Assembly: GCA_009760855.2 (NCBI GenBank)
Contig: WPIO01000012.1
Location: 5,706,501 to 5,770,500 of the forward strand
Source: Cristatella mucedo
Lineage: Eukaryota; Bryozoa; Phylactolaemata; Cristatellidae
DNA: 64,000 nt
Direction of reading: 5' to 3'
This document shows, one piece after another, positions 1 to 12,174 of the stretch. Numbering within the stretch: the first letter of the stretch is position 1; every line of letters begins with the position of its first letter. The translations under genes were made by a program, and so were the position numbers. The notes under the pieces are model-generated. The model searched no databases, was not told where the DNA came from, and saw only the letters and a list, made by a program, of their open reading frames with translations.

Positions 1-1762
1 GGGAAAATGCATTTTAGTGGAGACTTAAATGATAATGCATAGTCATTGCAGGTGGTGACAGAAGCCGGAAGTAAGTTCCACACATCTTTTATGCACATGA
101 ACTGAAGGCATGTTCATTAAAACATTCAAATGAGAGGAGCAGCGAGACATCTGGAAGCCGAGGAGTAGGTGGTGCTAGAGCAGGCATGAAGGATAAGGAA
201 GTTGGATAGGTACGCTGGCGAAAGTAAGTGAAGCTGCCTGTAAGCCAGAGAGGGGGATCTTAAAAAAGACGATTCGACGCTTGATACGGAGCCTGTGAAG
301 TTCAGACAGAAGTGGTGTCACGTGACAACTTCTTCTCTTAAGGTAGTGTAAAATGTCTTATTATATGATATGACTTGCAGTCCCTCATTAGGAATTCGAG
401 CTTTGCTTCTCAGTCTTTTCTGGGCTTCTGCCCTAAATCTCTACGGCATACGTATTTTTTCTTCGAATAGAGATCCCATATTGAAGGTCTAGAATGTGCT
501 CTTTTTCTGCCGTGGGATTAGAGGCTGTTGCTGCTGTGAAAACCTGGAGGACCGTGCAAGAGCAATACATGTTCAATGCTGTCCTGAACACGATGAAAAA
601 ATTGTAACTACTGCTACTTACAAAAGACGGGTTTTGTATTTCTACTGTTACCGGTTTTCTCCGATGTCCATGATTCCATATCAATTGTCAAATCGTTAAA
701 AGTGAAGTGCATATTTGCTTTGTAAAATCATATTTAGATTGCTGTAATCAGAAGCTTCCTCTCTCATCACACCCATGACTTACTTTCTATCTACGGTTCT
801 GTGCGCAACAGCCAAACTTGACTTAGAGGGGTCCACGGTATTATAGCCCTACTCACAGACATGGATGCACTGGGTCATCCCTCTGGCCGAATGACATTTT
901 TCTAGTGCCCTTCAGTTGCCATATGGCTTCACGGCCACGTACGCTACATGCCGTCTGATTTTGTTCGTGTCGTTTTGACCAGCAAAAACTCCACTTCCGC
1001 ATTATTAGAACTTGGGACTTTATGGTACATAATCTGTGACACTAACTAGTATGACGACTGTTGTCGGCCGACTGAAGTCGATCAGTTGGTTGGCTTCAAA
1101 AGCTTTAAGGAATAAATAGATTGAGCTTCAGCTGCCACTTCGACTGTGGTTTTTTCTGGAGTTGATCCTAAAAAAAAGTAGACAGTCAGCAAATCTCGAC
1201 CTCAACATATTTACTTGTCACTATGTGCCTATACTATGTGTAATGCAGACATATTGCTTGCATTGTATTAACTATTGACAGCATCCATTTTATTGACGTT
1301 TCTATTTCTGGCTATGAAACGCTGTAGCGATGTTGAAAAAACAGTAGCTTCAGCTGAAGGCAGTTAAGAAGCCAGGATTTCCATCCATCGGGGGGGGGGG
1401 AGCAAAACCTGCACTTTTATATAGGGGTGAGAACTGCAAGATTTATATGTGGGCAGGGCTAGACTTGCAAATAATGAAAAATTATTGCATACAATTATAG
1501 TGTTTATTCGATACGAATTGACTGAAATTATGACATAATTTTATCGTTAAAAGCGCTTGGAGAGCTTAGAAAAAGGGGGCGGCTCAGTTCGAAGCCCAGC
1601 TGTAGGGATGGGGTAAATGCTCCTCTGCCCTCCCCCTTGCTCTGCCACTGGCTGAAAAGCTTCACAAGGAATCCACATGAACTTTTTAGTAAGCCAGGAG
1701 TTCACGCACCTACCTTGGCAACCTGCCTGCATATTCTTTTTTGGAAATAGCGTGTCTAATTA
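1..1762. other. FANCL intron, no further exon found
   Basis: I looked for the FANCL segment before VTTIND and the ELF domain and saw none. A weak dispersed repeat occupies 1400-1660. Confidence 0.5.
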
Positions 1763-1838
1763 TAGTAATAATAATGCACTTGATAAAGCGCCCTCGGAGA
1801 GCTCAATCTCTTTCTATGCGCTTTACATTTGTTTAGGT
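1763..1838 (-). mobile_element. Short L2-tail hairpin copy
   Basis: An AAT run is followed by the antisense of the LINE 3' hairpin (GCGCCCTCGGAGAGCTCAAT, then CGCTTTACATTTG). Only the last ~75 bp of the LINE are present, 78 bp before a FANCL exon. Confidence 0.75.
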
Positions 1839-1915
1839 TTTTAATCTGTTTTAAGGCTTCCACGACTATATGTAACTCTGATATTCATCACTGTACTGCA
1901 TTGCTTGCTTGTTAG

Positions 1916-2012
1916 GGTTACTACCATAAACGATCGGTTTGACTGCATTGAGATTGAAGTCACAGATCGTCATGGACGAAAGCACCAGCTTCAGATAAGA
2001 CTCTCCGAGAAG
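1916..2012 (+). CDS. FANCL: FANCL exon (start of URD domain)
   Basis: The exon reads VTTINDRFDCIEIEVTDRHG and continues to RLSEK, aligning with the FANCL segment containing DASGREHLITLKLKAK. The acceptor is a TTAG at 1912-1915 and the donor is GTATAT at 2013. It starts in phase 2 and ends in phase 0. Confidence 0.85.
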
Positions 2013-5000
2013 GTATATTAGTTATTATTATATGGATGATTGAATCACTTCTGTAGACAGCATGCAAGTTTGTTTATTCTCAGTGGGAGTGTTTTGGTGC
2101 ATGAGTTCGGTTTTGGATTTGTAACACATAGACAGGTGCTCGACTATTTATTTTGCCAGCGTAGAAGAAAAGAAAAAAGAGGTTCGGTTAGGCCAATGGT
2201 AAGCAGAGAAGGAAATGTCCACACTAGCCCAAGCAGCTGGAGGGAAGCATCCTTAGTTGCTACAAGACAGATGTGGGTTCGGGCTTGTCTGACCTATTCT
2301 GAGATTGAGCTCGCAGCTGGGAAAGCAATTAGATGGATAGCAATCAGTTGCTACAACTGCATCTCTAAGTCGAAAATGCATTAGCTATTTTTAATATGGC
2401 TGACGGTTCAGCTTTTTTCCTAATAAAACGGGCATTCTCTTGGAGCTTGCACATGATTTTAGCATTCCGTTTAAATGTTGCTACACAAAGTGAGTTAAGT
2501 TGCTTGCTTAACAGAACTGTCACGGTCGTCCAAAACCTACTGCTCAGTAATCAACTAGGTATCTAAAGCCACCGAGTATCTAATGAACTAAAAAATAAGG
2601 AGAGTGGGCTGTAACCTTTCACGTCATTAGGTAAGATTGGAATCGACTTGAACATGATGGCCATGGCCCAAAGTGCATGCAGTGCCGTCGTGTTATACAG
2701 TAGCACTAACTGCCCAGTAGTTAAACTTCGTGATCCAAAACGTTTGACACTTTCCTGTGCGGTGGCTTATCCAACTATCATGTCAATGAACTAAAGCAGT
2801 TCTGACCTCACGTGCCGTCAGGAGGATTAGATGTGAGCCCGTGACCATTCTGCTCTGCCTGTCCTTTCACACCACTAGCGCAGGCCGATGAGAGGTGGTA
2901 GGACATATCCTGTACATTCCCGTTAGCAGCTGTAAGAATTACTCTGGTTTTTCTTCACTTCACGAGGCCAGGGTCTTGAGGACATGATTAAAGTAGATCT
3001 TGCTTTTGGATGCAATCTCATGGCGTTTTGTGCATGGTGCGATTTCATCCTCCCCCAGTATCCTCCTTAGCCGGTTTGAGGCCGTGTGCAGAGATTCCTT
3101 TGAAAATGACGAGCCTAATGTAAATGTGGGCATTGGGAATGACCTGGTGAAGGATTGGTAATTGCCTCTCACCACGATTGCCCATGGATTCACTGAGTAG
3201 TCATTACTCACTGAGCCAAAGCCACGATCCAAAAGCACTGGCTGTGAGCAGGCAAAAGGCTCGCGATGTCATGTGGTACGTATGTGCCATATATCGCGAG
3301 CCTATGTATGCCCCTTGATTTTGTTCAGTCGTTTTGGAGTCTTTCACAGAGTAACCTTTATTTATGGATTTCCCTGCCGGTCAAAGAAAAGTGTGTGTGA
3401 GATTTATTCCTTCTTACTTCACTCAGTCTTCCCCTTTGACCATTGCTGGCTTGCCAGTTGTAATAATAACCTGCCTCACACTTTTTCAAGTACAGGTTTT
3501 CAATTAGAATGCATCGTATACAGTGTGTCAATATATGGTATTCGTCAGTAAGGCGTTTCTTTTTTACCTCTTGTTTTTTATGATAGAGTGCCACTTAACT
3601 CACTGGATACTTAACACATTGGATGACAGAATTGCTCATGAAAACCCCATGGTCATGACAGTGATCTTTCACGTTTAGTCGTTACTCGTGCACTGGTCTT
3701 TTAGTATTGTGGTACACAAGTGATGCGATGGCGCCGCAGTCTCGACGGTTTTTTTTTAGAAGGTCTACCTGTGCAATTCTGCCGTCACTTGGATTTCATC
3801 ATGTGGTCCTAAGTGAGGAGTTTACTTGCAGTTTTTTGAGCCGTGGGACTCATTTAATCTGAAGACTCTTTCAGTTCATTAACATGTATTTCTCTTTTTG
3901 GTAAACACACCTGCCACTGCCCACCCATATCGATGTGTGCAATTGATGTAGAAAGATATGCTTATTGTTTTTACTTGGATTGTTTGCATATTGCTGGTCT
4001 CTGACATGCCACACCGTGACCGAAAGGTTGCAGCAGCCGCTTTGAGTACCGTGTGCTTCGCTAGAGTCCACACTGTAGCTGCTCCAGCACTACTCGGCGC
4101 TAGATCTAGGGAATGGTGGCCGCGTTTGCATGACTACGAGTGGGCATCAGCTACAGTAATCGCACAACAAGCTACTCGCAGGCTGTGTTTAGGCTGACAA
4201 TGTATTTCAGCATCCTGCCGAGGCACCCAAGTGCGTGGCCGACCTGCCAGAAGACTTCAGCCTGCAATGGCCAGCAAAGGTAAAACAGAAACCGGGCCCT
4301 TGAGTAAGTTCAGACCTCTTGGGGATGTTTCAGAAAAATAACAGCTTATCCGTGCATATGCGTTTTCGATCTGAGTTTGAACCATTTCTAATGTCATCTG
4401 CTTGTGGCATACTCAAGCTAGTCTGAGCCGCAACAGGAAGTTGCTGCTAAAACGACGATAAGATACTTGAGAGTAGTCGAGTGAAAAGAGTTGTCTGTGT
4501 AGTAAGAACAGCAAGTAGATACTAGTGAAGCAACGATTGAAAGTTAAGAGTGGCAGTGTAAGCCAAACATGCAGATTCGCATGCTGTAAGAAGTGTTGCA
4601 AAGATCCCATGTGATACATGCAAAGCAAAAATTCCCATTCTCCCCCAGCAGCTGCAAAGATCCATATGCAGTGCTCAAGTTGGCCGTTAGTTTTGCATCA
4701 CTTGTTCCGAGTAGTAGCGTTTGATCTGGCAACTGATTACATTTTTATGCGGTTTGAAGGCAGACGGCAATTTTGACTGTAGATATACTTTTTTCACAAT
4801 GTGCCAGTATGTAGATTCTGGTTGACATGAAATTCGGATGAATGTTGCTCATTGGTGCAAGAGACTGGTTACATTTCAGCTGTAGGTATCTGCTATGCTT
4901 GCAGGCTTAGGATTCCGAATGACAGTAAGGAATAGTACAATTTATAAGCTAGTCGACTATCTCATTAGACCCATGTGTGGGGAGTTGAATTGGTTTCTTC

Positions 5001-5263
5001 TTATCAGGCACAATCTCCTTGACTGCTATGCAGTTGCATCAACTGAATTGCTATATTTATCCCTAGTCATTGCTACTTAGTTATCACTTCTGGTCTCAGT
5101 GACTATCAGCTTGTCTGTCTTTGTCTTGCTCTTGCTCTCTGTTGGTCTCTGTTCTGTGTCTGGACATTTATTCTCATTATCAGTCGCATTGCATGTCGCT
5201 GTCTCAGTCTTTCCCGGCTCACTATATCAGACTTTCCATGTGCTCATTTGTTGCGTGACCTTT

Positions 5264-5325
<62 letters not shown>

Positions 5326-8300
5326 ACTCTCACTCTCCCCTCGCCTTCATTTTGGCCTTCTATCTCCTCCTTTCTTGGCTGTTTCTCCCTATTTCTCTCA
5401 GATCCGCCTCTCTCTTCCTTCTTCTCATCCATATTATATGCTGTAATATCGGTGACAACATAAGAGCAGTTATCCAAATTACCTTTCTGGCGTAGAAGTC
5501 TGTCCATCTGTCCATCGGTTGTCTACATTCTTGTATGATCTCACAGGGTGGAAGTATTCAGTATGCTGTCAAGCAATTTGAAGAAGCACTTGAGATATAC
5601 CAAGATTTCTGGGACTTGTGTGACCAGCTGGATTCGTCGACTTGGATCTTGGAGCCCGAGAAGCCTACACGAGCTGCCAGCAGGCGGCGTATAGCACTTC
5701 GTGAGCATACGATAAGCGCTGAAGCTTGGCAAGCCACAGGCTGCGTCAGTCATTCGCCATATGGCGAGTCTTTAAATTGTAAACTAATAGCAGTGCGCTG
5801 TAATTTCTCGGCGAGGGTAGCGAGCTCTTTGGCAATCCGATGTTAGTCGATAACGGCTTTTACTATGAAGATGATTATGTTATCTCGAACAGCCGTAGCT
5901 AATGTCTTAACTTGCAGGTGAGAGCGTGTCTGTTCAAGTGGAGCTGCGACCCAAACAGCCGCGCAGCCTGCCCGACATCAAGCTTCTCGGCTCAGACAGA
6001 GGTACTGCAGGGCTGCCTTGGTTTTTATCGCACACTTGGCTACCGACGACGATCTTGCTGCTGCAATAATGGTGGAGTGTGTGAATGACCAGCCTACCTC
6101 TTTTTCGTGTCTCCACGTGTTGGTATAACCAGGATATCTTTATTCTCCCACAGCCCAAGCACTGACTTATACATGCAGCTTATATCCTGTTCTTTTATTT
6201 ACAGAAAGTTGGTGGCAGATACTTTTGTTCTGCAGTTGCTAGACTGTGGAACTCACTTTCGAAATTTTCTAATCGATCGTAGACTTTTTCCCTCTGTCGA
6301 TTCATCTCCTCCATCTCTTCCACCTTACTTCGATGATGCAAAATACTACCTCAGCTTTTGTATTTCCACTATTCTTTTCAGTTCTAATTTTCGCATGAAA
6401 TGTAAGCCATTGGCTGGCGATTGCTCACTGAAGTTGTTTAGTCTGTGAGTACTCTGTACACAACTCTCGAGGTCACATCCACTTCGTCTTCGTGACTTGT
6501 GATGTTACAGGGGACATATTCAGGTGTATGCACGTGTACGTGTGTGCACGGGTGGCACGAGTGTGCATACGTGTGTGGTCTGAGAGTGTGATGGAAGTGA
6601 AGGAGCAGTGGCAGTATCTGGTACATGTTCTGACCGGTGCTTTGGCTGTTCTTAAAAATGCAGAGCTTCTATTTAGTCGTTTTATTAGACCTCAATCCAA
6701 ACTGCATTCTCCGAGTGAGCCTCGTGTACACGTGTTACTTTTTGTTGGACTCTCAATGCAGACATTGGGTTAGTATGCTCGGCTGTGTGGTAGCGCTGTA
6801 ATGTCGCCCATTGCTGTTGTCCTATTCTGGTTTGGAACAGCTATCTGTATGTATGAGTATTGCTGTATGTACAGGTTTGTATTCAAATTGTTGTTGCCTG
6901 GTTCTGGCTTGGCAAATAGCTATCTGTATGAATAGGCATTGCTAATGGTATATACAGTATATGCACTCATATATGGACGTTTATCTGCATAGATATAAGG
7001 ATATGTCTGCATTTTTATGAATGAATGTGTGTGCAGATTGTGCAGATTTGATGTGCAGATTTGATGTGGCATCAGCTTAGCATGCATTTTCAATTTAGGT
7101 TCACACTTATAATCGTAATAATAATAATATAACAATAATACATTCGAATAGCATCCTCAGAGAATTGAATCTCTTTGTAGGCACTTTATTTAGGGGTTTT
7201 AGTAAGTTTTCTGGTGCCTCAACAGGGTGTAGAGCTTTGTGAGGTCTAGAGCCGAATTTTTTGTGGATTGACCCAAATGACAGCAATATTGGGTTGGTGA
7301 GCTGGAGATTTTTGCTCGCCTTTCTGCTTCTATTCTTGCTATATGTTTGCTTGTCGGCAGCTTCTCTTTACAAGATCTTATTCTTCAATGACATGACTGT
7401 TATCATTGGTAGTCATATTCGATTTAGAACGTTCATGACTTCTACCCCCTCACAAGAGCATCTTGAGATGTTTGTTTAGTAGGATTTAACGTTATATGTT
7501 GAAACGATCTTTTAAAAGCATCGGCACCGCCAAATCAAGTTTTTGTAGGTGCAGCAACCATTTTAGTTGACTGCACTGAGATCAAGTAGCGAAAGGGAAA
7601 TTAACTGAACTAATGAAACCAGTACAACTTTCGTATTGTGAAGACATTGTGTCATAAGAGCAATTGTGGGCCTAGATCGCTGTGTGGATAGTTCCTGCTT
7701 GATCGGGATTCGGCGATAAAGTAGAAGCCAGCCTGGCTTCATTCTATATCCTTGGTATCTATGAAGCTCCTCCCAGCATGTCGTGTGCAAATTAAGAAGA
7801 ATGTAGCAGGAATATTGATACAGAGTGGCTATATTAATACCCCCTTTAAGTGACTTAAATGCCTGTGAATTCATATGTGACCCGGAGTTCAAACTGCTGA
7901 ATTACTCACTTAATTTATTGTTCACTTGAGCGGGTCTCTGTACGTGAAAGTGAATTCTATGTTGCTGCTGTTCTCTTGGCGATTTGTTACCGTTGCTGCT
8001 GCTGAGGGAATTGGTTGCTCAAGATTAGATGCAGTCAGAACAAGACTTTGTGTGCCTACTTTGCTTGGCTGATGCTTCCACCCAACTTTTCAACTTCGTT
8101 ACAGCGATGGTGGAGCTTCGGAGCAAGCTGCACACACGCATACATTTGTGGTAAGTGTTTCTGTCTCAAGTGGGTCCCTCTTGGCTACGCCTGATAGATC
8201 TGTCTGATTGGCAGAACCTGCCCCACCGCAAGGAGTCCTGCCGAATATGACTGCTATTCATGCTGCTCTTTCTGTGATTGCGGTTGATAAGCCGATTTTA

Positions 8301-8657
8301 TTGAAGGTCCGAGGATACTGGGCTACTCGAAAACCTGAGCTCAATTTTGGACGTCGAATTTCCAGCTCCACAGACAAGCAGAAAGGAGGTTCGTCTGTGT
8401 AGGGAGGGGGAAGGCATACTGTGCACTTGCTGCTGTGAGTTCGTTCACTAAGTTGCACGTGACACGGCTACTTTTTATACATCCGTGCCTGGCTGGCACA
8501 TGTTTTGGCTTGCTATGTTTGCTGCATGGAACATTTTTAAAGTAAACTGTTGTGGAGTTGGTGCTAACATGCAAAGGAAGCAGCTGTGAGTCTCTGCCTA
8601 TTTGATTGTTATGAGTATTTGGTTTGTTAAGAGTATCTCTCTCTTTCTCTCTCACTC

Positions 8658-8707
<50 letters not shown>

Positions 8708-8709
8708 AC

Positions 8710-8750
<41 letters not shown>

Positions 8751-8919
8751 TACGAATCCTCTGGTTTAGTAGGCGGTGATGCTGACCTAGCTGAGCAGCT
8801 TCTTTTCTACTTTTCTTTAGCATGTGCTGCTTGCAGGTGAGCGAGCACACACGTGTGTGCGAGTGTGTGCATGTGCATATGTAAGTGTGTGCGCTTGTGC
8901 GTGAATGCCCGAGTGAGTG

Positions 8920-9010
<91 letters not shown>

Positions 9011-12000
9011 TGTGTGTGTGTGCATGTGATGTAATATATGAGCTGTTGCATGGTGAAACTGCCCTTCGTTATGCTGCATGGAGTATGCTTTAGTCTCGTG
9101 ACTGCAGCCTAATAACTACATTGGCTCGGGCTGCCTTGCCTGTTTTCTTGCCTTGGAATCAAGAAAGCCCTGCCTGCCAGTAGGGGGACTCTTCCAACAA
9201 ACCGGTGTGTCACGATGTTGCTTATACTACTCTCTGAGGCTTTGAGGCAGATGGCCGAGTCCCCTCTAGTGTAAGAATAATAATGTATTTGTATAGCACC
9301 ATCAGAGAAAAAATCTCTTTCTATGAATTTTACATTTGCTCTAAAGGAATCATGATCGAATGATTAGTGGTATAACACACAAAATGTCAACAAGCATAAC
9401 ACAGTTAGAGATGACATGCCCAGTGTCAACATGTAAAATACGGTTAGCGGCATTTTGCACAGTGTCAGCACCCATAAGCAGACAAAGGACGATTCACAAG
9501 GACCCACTAAATGCTGCAATAAACAGTTGCATTTTTAGCTTCTTTTTAAATGTCAAGTCAGGGGATGTTGTGACATCATTCGGGAGTGAGTTACAGGCTT
9601 TGGGAGCATACAAACTTAAGGCCTTAAAGGCCTGGTCTCCAAACGATTTTAGGTTCGTACGAGGTGTAGCTAAACGATTTCATTCAGGAAAGCAGGTGGT
9701 AGGATGCATGGCCTGGGGGGGAGTAGTTCTGATAGGTTGGAGCCAGAGAATGAAGGGCCCTAAAAGTGAGTGACAGAATCTTGAAGTCGATATACTGCTT
9801 GATTGGGAGCCAGTGTAGGTCTGCGAGAAGTGGTTTGATGTGGCGACTGCTATGCTCACGACAAATAAGCCTAGTTACAGAGTTTTTCACCAACTGTAAG
9901 CACCTGATTGTTCAGGCCGGTAGACTAGTAAGCAGTGAGTTACAGAAGTCGAGACAGGATGTCACAGATGCATGGACCAATTTAGATGTAGTGTCCTTAT
10001 CTAAGCAAGGCCGAATTTCGGCAACGTTATATAGCTGAAATTAGACAGACTTGACTTCGGAGCTGATATAGCTGTCTAGTGAAAGGTCGCTTAGGAACAG
10101 GACACCTAGATTTTGTGCTGATGAAGCAGAAAATATGCTGGCAGAGCCGATTTTGAGCATTTTTCTAATTTGTGAGTCACTCTTGGTTTGTCCATAACTA
10201 GTAATAATAATAATAATAATAACGATAATAATAACAATGTATTTGATATAACATCCTCAGAGAACTCAATAGGCACTTTACATTTTCTGCAAAGGAGGCA
10301 CGATCATCATTTAACTTGAGAAAGTTTGCTCCACATAAAGCAAGGAATTAAGAGATATTGGAAGTGAAGGAGGGCTTAGATGGATCCAAAGGAAAGGTAC
10401 AGCTGAGTATCATCTGCATTGTAGTGAAAGCCTAGATTGTCCTGGGCGGTCACATCGGCAAGGGGAGAGTATAAACTGTGAAAAGAAGCAGACCAAGCAC
10501 AAAGCCCTGAGGTACACCCTACTTCAATGGTTCCTCGGATGATCTTTGTCCATTCACATCAATGCTCTTGAGTCTTCCACTGAGATAGATAGGATGAGAA
10601 CCATTGATTGCACTGCAGTGCCTGTGATGCCCAGGCATGCACATGTAATGGGTGCCTGTAACTGCTTCGGTTTTTTTTTTGAGGACTTTGCCGTAGCCTG
10701 CGGCATCTGCTATGCTTATCGTCTGGAGACGAGCATACCGGACCAGAGATGTACTAACGGGTGCTGTAAGCAATCATTTCATCAGAGGTGTCTGTACGAG
10801 GTATGCAGGTGTTTGTGACCCATAGAGATTGCAATCCTTTTGCAACTTGGATATGTCGATTTCTTTGTTTCGTTTTTAGTCTTACGGGTATGTTACTGGC
10901 TTATTTTCCAGATTAATCCTCGGTTAATTTAATCTGTCTTTTCTACTCAATAGGAAGCCCGAGCTTACTTTTTTGTCGTATGTATCCCCCAACTGTTCAT
11001 TCCCAGATTTACAATCGATCTTGTCCTTATGCTTCACCAAATAGACCGATAGATAATAGCTCCTATGAAGAGGTGGTACATGCTTACCAGCTAACTGATA
11101 AATTGGTTTGTACATGTGAGTTCATGCTTGTGTGTGTGTTCGCATGTGGGTGCGTGCTATCATGTGCTCGTGTGTGTGCGCATGCTTGTGTGCATATGTA
11201 TGGGCGAGTGTGGCAGAGCCGGACAAAAGTTTGCTTGCATAAGTAAGATAGTGCATTCTTAATAAGGTGCAATGGTGTGAGATGACCATGTTTGACAACA
11301 GTAATAATAATAATAATAATAATAAGGAAACATTTATGTAGTGTCCAATGAGAACTAAATCTCTTTCTGGCCAGGCCACTTTACTGCAAAGGGAATCTTA
11401 AGACTCCTCAGCTTGCTGTGGCAGATTCATTTCGAAGCTCCTTTGGTCTTGCAATGTCGACATCCTTACACTAGTCGCTATGCTCTCCCCATAAAGTTTG
11501 TGTCATCCACACATGGACGTTTGTAAGCTTGAGCTTAGTGGGTCAGCAGCATCACTGCTCCCCATCCAGCCCACGAGCTGGCTGTGAAGCACAAAGCTGA
11601 GCATTTTTTTTTATACCAATATCCGGCCGCTAGTCGGAGCTAGATCTTTTGTCCGATGGCTAGTATATATCTCATTCCCGAGCCCTGGTGTTTCCAGCTA
11701 GCTCGAGGCTTCCATTGACACAGCATTTGAGCTTTCTAATCAGTGATTAAAAATATATTCAAAGAAAAGCCTTTTGTGGCCAAGTTTTGCTAATTGCATT
11801 TTTGCTAACAATGCCAAAATGACCCGATTCTTTGGTAGCGCTGTATTCTCATTCTGATGCATAAATTGCCATGCTGTCTGTTATGTGCTGCGTAGCCATG
11901 CCAGTTGTTAGCTGATGACGATTGGATAAGCAGTTCGTTCCACCCCAATGCAAACGATTGTTCTTATCAACCGTTCAGTTCTCGTGGCATGTCACATACT

Positions 12001-12131
12001 TTCTCAGGAACTATGCTATTCATGTTGTTTATCAAGCATGATATTACTCACCATTCAATTGCATTTCCCTTTGCAGCAAATGTAAAGCGCCTAGAGAGAG
12101 ATTTAGTTCCCTGAGGACGCTTCATCAAGTG

Positions 12132-12174
<43 letters not shown>

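Noticed and set aside
8208-8402. 64-codon plus frame starting MAEPAPPQ
   Set aside because: It overlaps the true FANCL exon 8307-8388 in another phase; the exon phase is fixed by neighbours on both sides.
8341-9051. 236-codon minus frame rich in HTHTHT and RERERE
   Set aside because: It is the translation of adjoining GT and CT microsatellites.
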